This document shows, piece by piece, positions 25,526-33,372 of a stretch of 48,253 nucleotides of DNA (position 1 is the stretch's first letter; every line of letters starts with the position of its first letter). A program made the position numbers and the translations under genes. This stretch comes from a virus. The stretch covers positions 1-48,253 of the IMG/VR virus record IMGVR_UViG_3300043449_001549; one strand, given 5' to 3'. The notes below the pieces were generated by a model. The model searched no databases. It was given only the letters and a program-made list of their open reading frames with translations, and was not told the origin of the DNA.

Positions 25526-27064
25526 CTACGCAAGCACTTTCTTATACAAATCTATCATAGCAGAGTGGACGTTGACCTTGGTCTCCAGCATCGCAAACAC
25601 GTGGGCTTCCGCCTCTGAACCCTGCAGCTGCACCACGGTGCACTTGTTTTTTTGCCCGGATCGGTGAACCCGCGCGTTCGCTTGCTCGTATATCTCCACT
25701 GAGGATGTCGGCCCCCACCACACGACTGTGTCCGCTGCAGTGAGCGTTACCCCGTGCGCCGCAGCTTGCGGTTGTATCACCAGCACCCGAGGGCTGTCCG
25801 TGGTTTGAAACCTTTGGAAGATGTCTGTGCGGTTGGACGCACTCACGCCACCGTTGATAATGTCCGCGCTGATGCCGTCGCTGTTCAGCCGGGCGGCCAG
25901 AACTTCTATGACGCTGCGGAACGGGGCGAAGATCAATACCTTGTTCTCGGTCTCGGCGATCACTTCCATGAGCACTTTGTACCGGCTGCTGATGTCGAAC
26001 TCCACTGTCTCCCCGTCTTCGCTGTACACCGCCCCTGCCGAAATCTGCAGGAGTTTCCCCAGTTTCACCGCTGCGTTTGCCGCCGTTATCTGCTCCCCCG
26101 CCGCCTCAATTATCATTTTTTTCTTCATGATGGTGTAGTACTTGATCTGCTGCGGGGTCAGCTCCACGCGGCGCTTGACGGTAACCATGTCGGGTAAGTC
26201 CATGCACTCTGCCTTTGTGAAGCGTATTGCCGGCTGCAGGGCCTCATGCACGATCTTTTTTGAGTCGGGTCGCGGTATATACTTGAACTGGGTCAGCTTG
26301 TACATCACAAGGTCACGAAACGCGGTGAAGTACTTCGGCACGCCGTTGGGGTTCACAAGTTTTGCCAGTCCGTAGGCGTCCTCCGGGGACTGCGCCGCCG
26401 GGGTCCCTGTCATCATCCACAACCACGTGTCCGGCCCCACCAACTGCTTGAGAGCTTTCCATCGCTTTGTCTGCACGTTCTTCACATAGGTCGCCTCATC
26501 GCAAATGATGAGGTCGAATCGGCCGTACTTCAGATCGTCCAGAGAATTGACCACTGTGTCGTAGTTGGTCACGACGAACTCCGCGTCGCTCTCTATCACG
26601 GCTTTACGCTTTGCTGCGCTGCCGTGGGCAATGTCCACCTTGCGGTGCATGATGGTCTTGAAGAAGTCGGACCTCCACGCCACGTCCATGATGGACAGGG
26701 GACACACCACCAGCACACGCTGGATAATCCCTGCGGTTATCAGGTAGTCGGCCGCCCACGCTGCAGCTGCGGTCTTTCCACTGCCTTGTTGGTTAAAGCA
26801 AAACGCTCGCCGGTGCAGTGTCAGAAACTCAGCCGTGGTGCGCTGATGCGCGAACGGGGTGTACAATCCGGGCCAACCGTATGACCTATTTATAGGCGAT
26901 GGGACTTTCTTGACGCCGATGTTCTTCAACACCTGCATCTCCTCCAGTCCCCAGTTTACTGCGACTCGCCCATCCGATAGTTGTTTGCTTTTAGGGATCG
27001 TGTTTAATATCTGCTGCGGATTGCGTACCCGCAGCAGCACCGCTTTGTTATCGTAAATCTGCAT
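25526..27064 (-). CDS. SNF2-family DEAD-like helicase (512 aa)
   Basis: Superfamily 2 motifs appear in order: Q-type entry GLYTPFAHQRTTAEF, Walker A QQGSGKT (G94-T98), motif Ia VVCPLSIMDVAW, motif II IICDEAT (D189, E190), motif III MMTGTPAAQSPED, motif V AAAHGVTLTAADTVVWWGP and motif VI EQANARVHRSGQ. This is the SNF2/helicase-like ATPase type common in phage replication modules, probably a DNA translocase used in replication or recombination. Length is normal for phage members and all motifs look intact. Confidence 0.9.
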   Translation of the reverse strand: MQIYDNKAVLLRVRNPQQILNTIPKSKQLSDGRVAVNWGLEEMQVLKNIGVKKVPSPINRSYGWPGLYTPFAHQRTTAEFLTLHRRAFCFNQQGSGKTAAAAWAADYLITAGIIQRVLVVCPLSIMDVAWRSDFFKTIMHRKVDIAHGSAAKRKAVIESDAEFVVTNYDTVVNSLDDLKYGRFDLIICDEATYVKNVQTKRWKALKQLVGPDTWLWMMTGTPAAQSPEDAYGLAKLVNPNGVPKYFTAFRDLVMYKLTQFKYIPRPDSKKIVHEALQPAIRFTKAECMDLPDMVTVKRRVELTPQQIKYYTIMKKKMIIEAAGEQITAANAAVKLGKLLQISAGAVYSEDGETVEFDISSRYKVLMEVIAETENKVLIFAPFRSVIEVLAARLNSDGISADIINGGVSASNRTDIFQRFQTTDSPRVLVIQPQAAAHGVTLTAADTVVWWGPTSSVEIYEQANARVHRSGQKNKCTVVQLQGSEAEAHVFAMLETKVNVHSAMIDLYKKVLA

Positions 27065-27072
27065 TGTTGCCC

Positions 27073-27324
27073 TTACTTCTTCGGTGTGTGCCCGTTGCGG
27101 CTGCGGTTCTTACTGGGGGACTCCAGCTTGTAGCCGTCGGCGTTGGTGCCGCCGTTCTTCATCATTTTGTTGTGAGAAACGTCCTTGCCGGCGCGGTCAA
27201 TGCCCTTGGCGTCGTACGCCCTTCTGGCACGCTGTCGCTCCATGCGGGCCTCGTGCTCCCCCCGGGCCTTGGCAGTCTTGGCTTCTTGCTTGTAGTCACG
27301 CTTGTAGTCTTTTGAACTGGGCAT
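27073..27324 (-). CDS. Small basic HNH-like protein (83 aa)
   Basis: The sequence is strongly basic with DYKRDYKQEAKTAKARGEHEARMERQRARRAYDAKG, followed by DVSHNKMMKNGGTNADGYKLESPSKNRS. The second half follows the HNH pattern (D-x-H...GG-x-N...L-x-x-x-NR) seen in small phage HNH-like proteins, but it lacks Cys zinc ligands. Start ATG 27324 overlaps the upstream TGA (TGATG). It may be a structure-specific nuclease or only a DNA-binding derivative. Confidence 0.62.
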   Translation of the reverse strand: MPSSKDYKRDYKQEAKTAKARGEHEARMERQRARRAYDAKGIDRAGKDVSHNKMMKNGGTNADGYKLESPSKNRSRNGHTPKK

Positions 27325-27671
27325 CACGCTTTCTCCTCGATTATTTTCCTGACCAGATACCTGTGGCCTATCTGCACGTACTCTCTGCCCCCGTGCCTCA
27401 TGATTATGCAGCGGTAACGGGGCTGCCCGACCAGCACGTCATTGTGCAGCATCCCGCCGTCTTCCAGTATTTTACGAGCCAGAAAGTCGTAGCTGTCTAC
27501 GCTGAGTAGTCGGGCCAGAGACACGGTTTCAAAATTCACGGGTAACGCGCCCATGCGTTCATACTCCCCGATTTCACACCATCGTTTATCGTAGGCGGGC
27601 GGTTTTGACGGATCAATCCCCATTATTATGTGCGCCCCGCCTACTCCCGTTGTCGCATTTGCTGTCGGCAT
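27324..27671 (-). CDS. Hypothetical phage protein (115 aa)
   Basis: I do not recognise a named domain. Visible features are a Gly-rich start (NATTGVGGAHIIMGIDPSKPPAYDKRWCEIGEYERMGALP), LARLLSVDSYDFLARKILEDGGMLHNDVL and RYRCIIMRHGGREYVQIGHRYLVR. It is soluble and of mixed charge. Both ends overlap neighbours (TGATG at each side), so it is translated as part of the replication operon between the Cas4-like nuclease and the HNH-like gene. Confidence 0.62.
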   Translation of the reverse strand: MPTANATTGVGGAHIIMGIDPSKPPAYDKRWCEIGEYERMGALPVNFETVSLARLLSVDSYDFLARKILEDGGMLHNDVLVGQPRYRCIIMRHGGREYVQIGHRYLVRKIIEEKA

Positions 27672-28339
27672 CACATGTTCCTCCCGTTATGAGGGCAGCT
27701 CAGTACCACGCAGTACTTTTTGCACAGCCCTGATGTTTTGGGGTTCCACACCCCCGAGTCGATCGCCGTCAGTATTCGGCCGTAGCGTTTCAACCACTTC
27801 GCCCACAGCCCCGGCGCATCACTGCGCTTGTACTGCCTGCAAATGAACGCTTTTGCTATCACAAAGAACAGCGCCGCATCGACTTCTTCGACGTCCGGGA
27901 AGTGCTTGAACGTCGCCAGCGCCATCAACTCCAGCTGGTCTGTGTCTGCGTACTTGGCACTTGCCCCGGCCTTGTAGTCGAGCACCTTCGCCTTTGTTCC
28001 GTTGATGATACTGAGGTCCGAGATGCCACGCCACCACACTTTCGGGTCGTCCATGGCACAGGCTTCGAGGTCTTCGGTCAGGCCCATCTTGTACTCGCAC
28101 AACTTCTCACCCGGCAGTGCCTTGAGCTTGTCCAGTGACCGTCGAGCGAACTCAAACTGCGGGGGTAACTGCGCTGTGCCGGCTACGTAGAACTCCGCAG
28201 CCTCGTGAAACATCTCACCGTACATCGCCGCGTCGTTCTGCTCGTCCTTAACGTCCTTCTTGATCTTGAGGTGGTAGTACTTCCTCGGGCACTGCTCAAA
28301 CAGCTTGATGGCGCTGAACGACCACGTTGGGTTTTTCAC
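27671..28339 (-). CDS. Cas4/RecB-type PD-(D/E)xK nuclease with likely Fe-S cluster (222 aa)
   Basis: GTG 28339 overlaps the polymerase stop (GTGA), which fixes the start; the open frame upstream is a shadow. RecB-family motifs: WSFSAIKLFEQCPRKYY, G41-x3-H45, E82, D108 in GISD, D121-Y-K123, and Q135. One Cys near the N-terminus (C17) and three at the C-terminus (C206, C210, C215) reproduce the iron-staple layout of Cas4 and AddB, so a 4Fe-4S cluster is likely. Phage relatives act as recombination exonucleases beside DNA polymerase, as here. No CRISPR array is present. Confidence 0.85.
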   Translation of the reverse strand: MKNPTWSFSAIKLFEQCPRKYYHLKIKKDVKDEQNDAAMYGEMFHEAAEFYVAGTAQLPPQFEFARRSLDKLKALPGEKLCEYKMGLTEDLEACAMDDPKVWWRGISDLSIINGTKAKVLDYKAGASAKYADTDQLELMALATFKHFPDVEEVDAALFFVIAKAFICRQYKRSDAPGLWAKWLKRYGRILTAIDSGVWNPKTSGLCKKYCVVLSCPHNGRNM

Positions 28340-30255
28340 TTGGCGTCTCCGTAGGTGTCGGCGATGTCGCCTTCTGACCATGTTATCAGCTGCGGCCACC
28401 AGACTGGAGGCGTTCTCATGATGCGCTGCGCTGTGTCCAGCACGTGCTGGGCCGTGTCTTCATGCACCACGTACACCAGCTCGTCGTGCACCATCAGGCT
28501 GGGGCGCAGTCCGTTCAACGCTTTGTACACCGCGAATGCGTTCTCGGCGATGATGTCTCTGGCCAGCGCCTGCACGATGTTCTCGTCAATCTTCCCGGCA
28601 TATATCCTCGCGCGGTTGCGCCCGGTGCCATACCACCACTCGTCTCTGCGGTTCCCGCCCTCCTCGATATGAAGCGCCGGGTAGCGTATGTGCCGGCCGC
28701 TGGGCAGTACCAGCGCGTTCTGCGTCGTGGTCACCAGCCCCCAAGGGTCAACCTCGTACGTGTCGCCGGCAGCTATCCCCGGCAGCATGTCGTGGCATGT
28801 TCTCCACCCCTGAACAATTTCTTGGTACTCGTCGCGCCAACGATACGTGATCTTCTCAGACTCCTGCAGATCAAGGTCGACCCCGCCCATCAGCTTGGCT
28901 ACCTTCTGGAAGGTGGGTGCACCGGCACCAAACCCCAATCCCAAGTGCGCTACCTTGCCCACCTGCCGCTGTGCCTTCGACACGTCCGCCTCGGGGATGG
29001 TGTACAGCTTTGCAGCAAAGTCTTTGTACAGGTCGGCCTTATCTGGCGAAGCCTTATACAGCGCCATCGAAGTTGGGACTTTCCACAAGAAGTGGTTTAC
29101 ACGTAGTTCAATACCGGAGAGGTCAGCTACCACAACCTTGTACCCGGGCGGAGCTATCATCGACTTACGCAGTGCGTCAGCCAGCTTTGGCTTGGTCGGG
29201 TCTACCCGGTTCAGATTCTGCGGGTTATAAATGAAGCCTGACCAGCGGCCCGTGGTGTCGGCCCCGCAGTAATGCAGTGGGATCGGCAGTCTTCCGCGCA
29301 GTGCCTTGCCTGTTGCAAGAAACGACTCCAGCCGGGTCTGCAGGATAGTAGACTTCACATCCAGCCGCGTACTCGCCGCTAACGCAACCACTGGGTCTTC
29401 GTGCTCCTGCAGCGCAAGGAACGCCTCGTCCGTTTTGGACAGCGCCGGTATCATCTTCTCCGGGTTTGATGGGCTCGGCTTCATCGGCACGTCCACCCCC
29501 AGTGACTCCAGCAGCAGCTTGAACCTCGGAGTAGAAGCAAGCATGCTGCGCACGCCTTCCTCTACGTCCTCCACATCTTCGTGGGCGTCGCCGTACAGGA
29601 TGAGCCCCATAGCTTCGAGCGCCCGGTGCTTCTGTATCTGGCAGTCGCTCAGTGCCTTGTTCAGTACCTGCCGGCTCAGCATGAACTTGGGCTCCACCAG
29701 CATCCGTATCGTGGCGTCTATCTGCCACAGCTCGATGGAGTTGTAGTGCTTGAGCAGGAGCTTGAAGAGTGCGTGGCACTGGTCGGTGTCATCACGGTTG
29801 TACGTTCGCATGGCGTTGACTTCTTCGGCGGTGAAGTCGCACAGGTGCCGTCCCTTGGTGTTGAGCAGGACGGTGTTGTCTTTGACACCCAGCTTGTAGT
29901 ACTCGACCAGCTTGGCCAGAGACAGCCCGCAGGTCTTGCTGTGGATGGGTCTCGCCATAGCCAGCGTGCACCCCCACACTTTGGGTTGTACCTTGAAGCG
30001 CCACGCAAGAATCATCGCATCAAACGCAGACATGTTGTGGGCGACTAGCATTACATCTGACCAGTCTTGTGCGTCCAGATGTTCACGGATCGCGGCTTCA
30101 CCGAAGATAACCTGCGTCGGCGCGTCGTCGTATTTGACCGCCATGGATATAATCTCGGTGTCAGGGTGCATCACGTATTCTATGGGGCTCATCTTGGACA
30201 GCGAGTGTGTCTGCGACCAGTACGTTTCAAAATCGGTTACGACAAGTCGCATCAT
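28336..30255 (-). CDS. Family A DNA polymerase with 3'-5' exonuclease (639 aa)
   Basis: DEDDy exonuclease motifs: D8-F-E10-T, HNMSAFD (D79) and Y152-x3-D156. Polymerase motifs: motif A VVADLSGIELR (D378), motif B QRQVGKVAHLGLGFG (430-443) and motif C MVHDELV (H590, D591, E592). Motif A has LSG where E. coli Pol I has YSQ, a variation seen in phages. This is the replicative polymerase. SD GGAGAA precedes ATG 30255, which overlaps the upstream stop (ATGATG); ATG 30252 is also possible. Confidence 0.93.
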   Translation of the reverse strand: MMRLVVTDFETYWSQTHSLSKMSPIEYVMHPDTEIISMAVKYDDAPTQVIFGEAAIREHLDAQDWSDVMLVAHNMSAFDAMILAWRFKVQPKVWGCTLAMARPIHSKTCGLSLAKLVEYYKLGVKDNTVLLNTKGRHLCDFTAEEVNAMRTYNRDDTDQCHALFKLLLKHYNSIELWQIDATIRMLVEPKFMLSRQVLNKALSDCQIQKHRALEAMGLILYGDAHEDVEDVEEGVRSMLASTPRFKLLLESLGVDVPMKPSPSNPEKMIPALSKTDEAFLALQEHEDPVVALAASTRLDVKSTILQTRLESFLATGKALRGRLPIPLHYCGADTTGRWSGFIYNPQNLNRVDPTKPKLADALRKSMIAPPGYKVVVADLSGIELRVNHFLWKVPTSMALYKASPDKADLYKDFAAKLYTIPEADVSKAQRQVGKVAHLGLGFGAGAPTFQKVAKLMGGVDLDLQESEKITYRWRDEYQEIVQGWRTCHDMLPGIAAGDTYEVDPWGLVTTTQNALVLPSGRHIRYPALHIEEGGNRRDEWWYGTGRNRARIYAGKIDENIVQALARDIIAENAFAVYKALNGLRPSLMVHDELVYVVHEDTAQHVLDTAQRIMRTPPVWWPQLITWSEGDIADTYGDAK

Positions 30256-30461
30256 TCTTCTCCAAATGTTTTTAGTTTTTCCAACTTCCTATGTGCTTCG
30301 TGTTCCGTGATCGGCCTTGCCGCGCTGACCCCTCTGGGCACGGCAGTCACCTTACCGCCCTTGGCAAGGTACTGCTTGATCTGCTCTTCCAGCTTCTCGC
30401 GCTCAGGGTTCTGCTTGTCGGGTGCGCGGCTCAGGTTGTGGTAGTAGGTGTTGCTTCTCAT
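30252..30461 (-). CDS. Small phage protein with YLAKGGKVT motif (69 aa)
   Basis: The product has EREKLEEQIKQYLAKGGKVTAVPRGVSA, a short motif I know from tiny phage proteins, sometimes placed with transcriptional regulators, followed by a Lys/Glu helix. It might be a small HTH-like factor. It overlaps both neighbours by ATGA-type junctions and precedes the DNA polymerase gene. The function is unknown. Confidence 0.65.
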   Translation of the reverse strand: MRSNTYYHNLSRAPDKQNPEREKLEEQIKQYLAKGGKVTAVPRGVSAARPITEHEAHRKLEKLKTFGEE

Positions 30462-30910
30462 TTCACACGCTCCTGTGCTGCGCTCTCACCGGCCAGCGCG
30501 AAATACGCTGCCCCGTCCTCGTAACTGTCTGCACGATACCCGCCCTGCTGCGCCCTGACCATCTTCAAGCAGGCCATGAACAGCCAGCCCTGCTCCTCGG
30601 TGAGCTTGGCCTCCGTCAGCGTGTTGAACATCGCCACCGTCTTGCCCATGCTGCGCTCGCCCTGCGGCTGGTCGTATGTCGCCGCCCGCTCCTCCATGTG
30701 ACCGATTGCGGTCTTTAGTATTTGCGGGGCAGTGGGTGCCTCTCGCGGTTGCTTGTCTATCCAGCCCTCAAGCTCTTTTTCTGTCCGTTCGCTCAGGTAC
30801 TGCGCCCCAGCCTCCACGCTGCGCATGATTAAGTGCTCTTCGCAATACCCTGATGCGTCTGTCCTTGAATTCAAACAACCGCCTACTTGGCAATAAACGT
30901 AGTGAATCAT
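30458..30910 (-). CDS. DUF6378-like protein with N-terminal Cys motif (150 aa)
   Basis: ATG 30910 follows AACCAACAAGGAGAACAC, a strong binding site, and overlaps the preceding stop. The N-terminus has a C-x4-C...C-x2-H motif (YCQVGGCLNSRTDASGYCEEH), probably a zinc finger. The C-terminal part (ERAATYDQPQGERSMGKTVAMF, LTEEQGWLFMACLKMVRAQQG, DSYEDGAAYFALAGE) is the phage DUF6378 type. The biochemical role is unknown. The fusion of zinc motif and DUF is the notable feature. Confidence 0.72.
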   Translation of the reverse strand: MIHYVYCQVGGCLNSRTDASGYCEEHLIMRSVEAGAQYLSERTEKELEGWIDKQPREAPTAPQILKTAIGHMEERAATYDQPQGERSMGKTVAMFNTLTEAKLTEEQGWLFMACLKMVRAQQGGYRADSYEDGAAYFALAGESAAQERVK

Positions 30911-31110
30911 GTGTTCTCCTTGTTGGTTGTAATTTGAAACTCGGTAGGCACGCCCAGTCGCAGCGCCCAGTCGCGCAGTTTTTCCTTGTCTGGCATTGGC
31001 TGCTTGCCGGTGACACAGTGCCAGATTTCTTGCTCTACAGCAGCGCGGCGGTTCAGTTCGTGGTACCCGGCTTTCAGGTTGCGAAGTCGCCAGAGTAGTC
31101 GGCGGATCAT
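30907..31110 (-). CDS. Hypothetical small protein (67 aa)
   Basis: Basic helical start (MIRRLLWRLRNLKAGYHELNRR), then EQEIWHCVTGKQPMPDKEKLRDWALRLGVP. The second part resembles short phage accessory proteins that I cannot name. It overlaps both neighbours by ATGA, so expression is coupled. Its 3' end encodes the AAGGAGAACAC leader of the next gene. Confidence 0.62.
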   Translation of the reverse strand: MIRRLLWRLRNLKAGYHELNRRAAVEQEIWHCVTGKQPMPDKEKLRDWALRLGVPTEFQITTNKENT

Positions 31111-31292
31111 GGTATCGGCTCCTTGTCGATGATGGCGCGGAAAATAAAATCAAACAGGCCCGGAGACAGCTTTAGCTTGCGTGCAATGTGCGGGTCATTG
31201 CAGTCACATGCTTGGGACTTTGCAAACGCACTTTCCTGCTGCATGTACGGAGCAGAACATTTTTTACATCTATCCGCTGTTGTGGTGGGCAT
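31107..31292 (-). CDS. Small Cys-containing protein ending AIIDKEPIP (61 aa)
   Basis: The N-terminal half has C9-x2-C12 and a later Cys pair (CDC), suggesting a zinc knuckle. The C-terminal AIIDKE matches the ends of the next two upstream genes at both protein and DNA level, and the same bases provide the AAGGAG site for the downstream gene. Start ATG 31292 forms a TAATG junction. The function is unknown. Confidence 0.6.
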   Translation of the reverse strand: MPTTTADRCKKCSAPYMQQESAFAKSQACDCNDPHIARKLKLSPGLFDFIFRAIIDKEPIP

Positions 31293-31537
31293 TATGTGTT
31301 CTCCTTGTCGATGATGGCTTGCACTTCAGCAGCCATGAATTTCTTTCCTGAATCAATCAGAGCCTCCCGTATTTCAATCAAGTCCTCCACCGGCACTATC
31401 CTGTGGGTGTCTGGGATTATCCACATCGTTGAAGCGGTGTTTTGGCCGAACGTGGTAACGGGGGCAGGCTCGGTGCACTTGGCTTGTATTCCGCTATATG
31501 CCCACAGCGGGACATCGCCTTCCGGCTTCAGTTGCAT
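31292..31537 (-). CDS. Hypothetical protein, DTHRIV/AIIDKE paralogue A (81 aa)
   Basis: ATG 31537 is chosen because AAGGAGCAATC precedes it; the longer open frame has no such site. Its second half (PDTHRIVPVEDLIEIREALIDSGKKFMAAEVQAIIDKE) matches the end of the upstream gene (PDTHRIVSVKLLK...AIIDKE), so these two are tandem paralogues. It overlaps the upstream gene by 10 bases. The function is unknown. Confidence 0.62.
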   Translation of the reverse strand: MQLKPEGDVPLWAYSGIQAKCTEPAPVTTFGQNTASTMWIIPDTHRIVPVEDLIEIREALIDSGKKFMAAEVQAIIDKENT

Positions 31538-31800
31538 GATTGCTCCTTGTCGATGATGGCTTGCGCTTCTTCGCACGCCTCCATGAATTCGTCTTTGTAA
31601 TAAGAAACTCCAACTAGCGTTTTCAGCAACTTTACACTCACTATCCTGTGGGTGTCGGGGAGGGCGTAGAGCGCACAAACCCTCTGCAATCGCGGGTTAT
31701 TCTTTTCAAAGTTCCATGCAATTTGCTGTTCGTCTGCAAAGCCTGTTACCCCTGTTTCTTTGTGCTGGTACATCCACGCCACCGGCTTCAGCTCTTGCAT
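31528..31800 (-). CDS. Hypothetical protein, DTHRIV/AIIDKE paralogue B (90 aa)
   Basis: Starts MQELKPVAWMYQHKETGVTGFADEQ, a type of opening known from phage proteins of unknown function (KPVAWMY), followed by ALYALPDTHRIVSVKLLK and a final AIIDKEQSCN. It is the longer member of the tandem pair and probably the parent of the shorter one. SD GGGAGG lies upstream of ATG 31800. Confidence 0.65.
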   Translation of the reverse strand: MQELKPVAWMYQHKETGVTGFADEQQIAWNFEKNNPRLQRVCALYALPDTHRIVSVKLLKTLVGVSYYKDEFMEACEEAQAIIDKEQSCN

Positions 31801-32105
31801 ACATCCTCCCTGTTAATAACACGCCGCCCCTCTGACAGTTCAGCAAATTCGCTGGTAATGACGACAGTGTGGTGGGGATGGCAGTGCTTGTGCATCCACC
31901 ACATCATGCTCCTTGCAGCCTCGTCAAAGTCTTCGCCCGCATTCAGGTCTGCGCTAGCCTGCATCAGTCTCGCGTCCTGCATCCCGGCGTCATAGCCGCG
32001 CTGGAAAGTGGATAGTTGTTTTTCATCCGATGGATGGCTGTGCCCGCTTGTAGTGGTGAGCACTTCAACGGCAATCTTTATTCGGTTGGCAAATGTCAGT
32101 TTCAC
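31788..32105 (-). CDS. Hypothetical phage protein with His-rich C-terminal half (105 aa)
   Basis: GTG 32105 overlaps the preceding TGA (GTGA) and fixes the start. The sequence has LTFANRIKIAVEVLTTTSGHSHPSDEKQLSTFQRGYDAGMQDARLM and then MMWWMHKHCHPHHTVVITSEFAELSEGRRVI. The HKHCHPHH cluster could bind metal. No family name is recognised. Confidence 0.6.
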   Translation of the reverse strand: MKLTFANRIKIAVEVLTTTSGHSHPSDEKQLSTFQRGYDAGMQDARLMQASADLNAGEDFDEAARSMMWWMHKHCHPHHTVVITSEFAELSEGRRVINREDVCKS

Positions 32106-32470
32106 TCTCCCACCTCCCGCGCCGTGGCGCTTACCTGCTCCTGTGAGGCGGCGAGCATGGCTTGGTACATGCGTTTGTAAATATCTTTCATCACAGCCCA
32201 CGGCACGTTTACCCGGAGGATAATCTCCCCTTTTCCGGCACACCCGTGACACCCCCGACCTTCGCAGTCTTGGCAGCGTTCATGGGATTTTACGGAGAAT
32301 TCCCCCATACATTCGGCCTTCATTTTCTCGCTTATCATCGGCACTTCAGCCACCAGCACCTTGCCTGCGAACAGGGCGCGGAGGTCGTATTCAGATACAA
32401 CGTACTCTCCTATATTGTCAGCCACCAGCAGGTGATCCTCTAGCCACTTCTCCAACTGTTCAGCGTTCAT
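32102..32470 (-). CDS. Protein with DnaJ-like zinc knuckle (122 aa)
   Basis: Residues 66-82 read CQDCEGRGCHGCAGKGE, a C-x2-C-x4-C-x2-C arrangement like the DnaJ-type CxxCxGxG zinc fingers. The flanks are helical (MNAEQLEKWLEDHLLVADN and PWAVMKDIYKRMYQAMLAA). It may be a small metal-binding regulator. ATGA overlap with the upstream gene; GTGA overlap with the downstream one. Confidence 0.63.
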   Translation of the reverse strand: MNAEQLEKWLEDHLLVADNIGEYVVSEYDLRALFAGKVLVAEVPMISEKMKAECMGEFSVKSHERCQDCEGRGCHGCAGKGEIILRVNVPWAVMKDIYKRMYQAMLAASQEQVSATAREVGE

Positions 32471-32919
32471 TGTGAAACCTCCAGTGCTGCGAGAAGCAAG
32501 TCTGCCGCAGATACGGCATCGCGCATTACAGCGTCGTTAGTCCTTGCGTGGTGTGGGTTAGAAAGCAGCCCCTGCATCGCCGCCATTGCAAACTGCTCGC
32601 GCTTGGTCAGCGTGTGTGACACCACAGGCAGTGCGTCTTCCTCGTCGGTAACGTCCAGTTGAACGGCGCAGGTGTACACATACCCACCCCCACGTGATGC
32701 TGTCTTCTGCACTTCAACACGGCCAGCTTCCCGTAGCCCCCGGATTGCGTCGCGTATGGCTAGACGCAGGTCGTCCACGTCCATGCTGGTTAAGAGTCTC
32801 TTACCCGACATGTCTATCGCGTACTTCAGGTCCTTCGTGGTAAAGGGTTTGCCGTTCAGGCTGTAGATCACATCCTCCACCGCGCCACGGCGGGACCAGC
32901 TTGAGTATAGGGGGGTCAT
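32467..32919 (-). CDS. Hypothetical protein with winged-helix-like region (150 aa)
   Basis: ATG 32919 follows GGAGG with spacing of about 8; the open frame upstream is an extension without a site. The segment AVEDVIYSLNGKPFTTKDLKYAI, then DVDDLRLAIRDAIRGLREAGRVEVQKTASRGGGYVYTC, reads like a winged-helix DNA-binding domain (helices followed by a basic beta wing). This is an inference from pattern; no family is recognised. Confidence 0.6.
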   Translation of the reverse strand: MTPLYSSWSRRGAVEDVIYSLNGKPFTTKDLKYAIDMSGKRLLTSMDVDDLRLAIRDAIRGLREAGRVEVQKTASRGGGYVYTCAVQLDVTDEEDALPVVSHTLTKREQFAMAAMQGLLSNPHHARTNDAVMRDAVSAADLLLAALEVSQ

Positions 32920-33086
32920 GGCAAGTACCTCCACGCCAGCACGACAACACCGGCGGCGACCAACACCGCGCCGAACAGCGTAGCCAAACCGTACACCACG
33001 CCAACCCTGTGCGGGAAGGTGTTCGCATCCCACACACAGTCCAGCACCCACGATATAAACAGAATTGCTATTCCAATTGCGATCAT
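32916..33086 (-). CDS. Two-helix membrane mini-protein (56 aa)
   Basis: The product begins MIAIGIAILFISWVLDCVWD (first hydrophobic segment) and contains a second at about residues 27-52 (VGVVYGLATLFGAVLVAAGV). Start ATG 33086 and stop TGA 32916 both form ATGA overlaps with the neighbours, which supports it as a real coupled gene. Its leader and first codons resemble those of the next upstream membrane gene, suggesting an old duplication. Confidence 0.68.
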   Translation of the reverse strand: MIAIGIAILFISWVLDCVWDANTFPHRVGVVYGLATLFGAVLVAAGVVVLAWRYLP

Positions 33087-33361
33087 TTCACCCACTCCCC
33101 GCGCTCGATACAGACACGCAACGGCATCATTGTTTTAGTCGCGGCGTTATAGGTCATGCGCGCTTCGTACTCAACGCACGGGTTGTTGGCCTCTTGATCC
33201 AGTGCCAAAGAAATCCCCCATGCCAGCCCCAACACACCAACAGCCCCAAGCCCCCACGCCAATAGGTCATTAACGCCATTACTCCCAAACCGGTCAATAC
33301 TCTTACCGAAGGCCACAAACCACACGATCACCACCAGTATCCAAAAAGTTATTGCGATCAT
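33083..33361 (-). CDS. Two-helix membrane protein (92 aa)
   Basis: ATG 33361 is one base after the stop of the upstream gene and follows GAGGTG. Hydrophobic segments lie at about residues 1-18 (MIAITFWILVVIVWFVAF) and 33-54; the C-terminal 35 residues are polar and contain two Cys. It may be an inner-membrane accessory protein. The first 37 bases of its leader and coding start are repeated at 33864-33900. Confidence 0.65.
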   Translation of the reverse strand: MIAITFWILVVIVWFVAFGKSIDRFGSNGVNDLLAWGLGAVGVLGLAWGISLALDQEANNPCVEYEARMTYNAATKTMMPLRVCIERGEWVK

Positions 33362-33372
33362 TTCACACCTCT
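33336..33372. repeat. Direct repeat copy 1 flanking an AT-rich gene
   Basis: A 37-base segment spanning the start of the 92-aa membrane gene matches 33864-33900 with two mismatches. The copies are 528 bases apart and bracket one AT-rich gene, as expected if that gene was inserted or the junction was duplicated. Confidence 0.8.
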
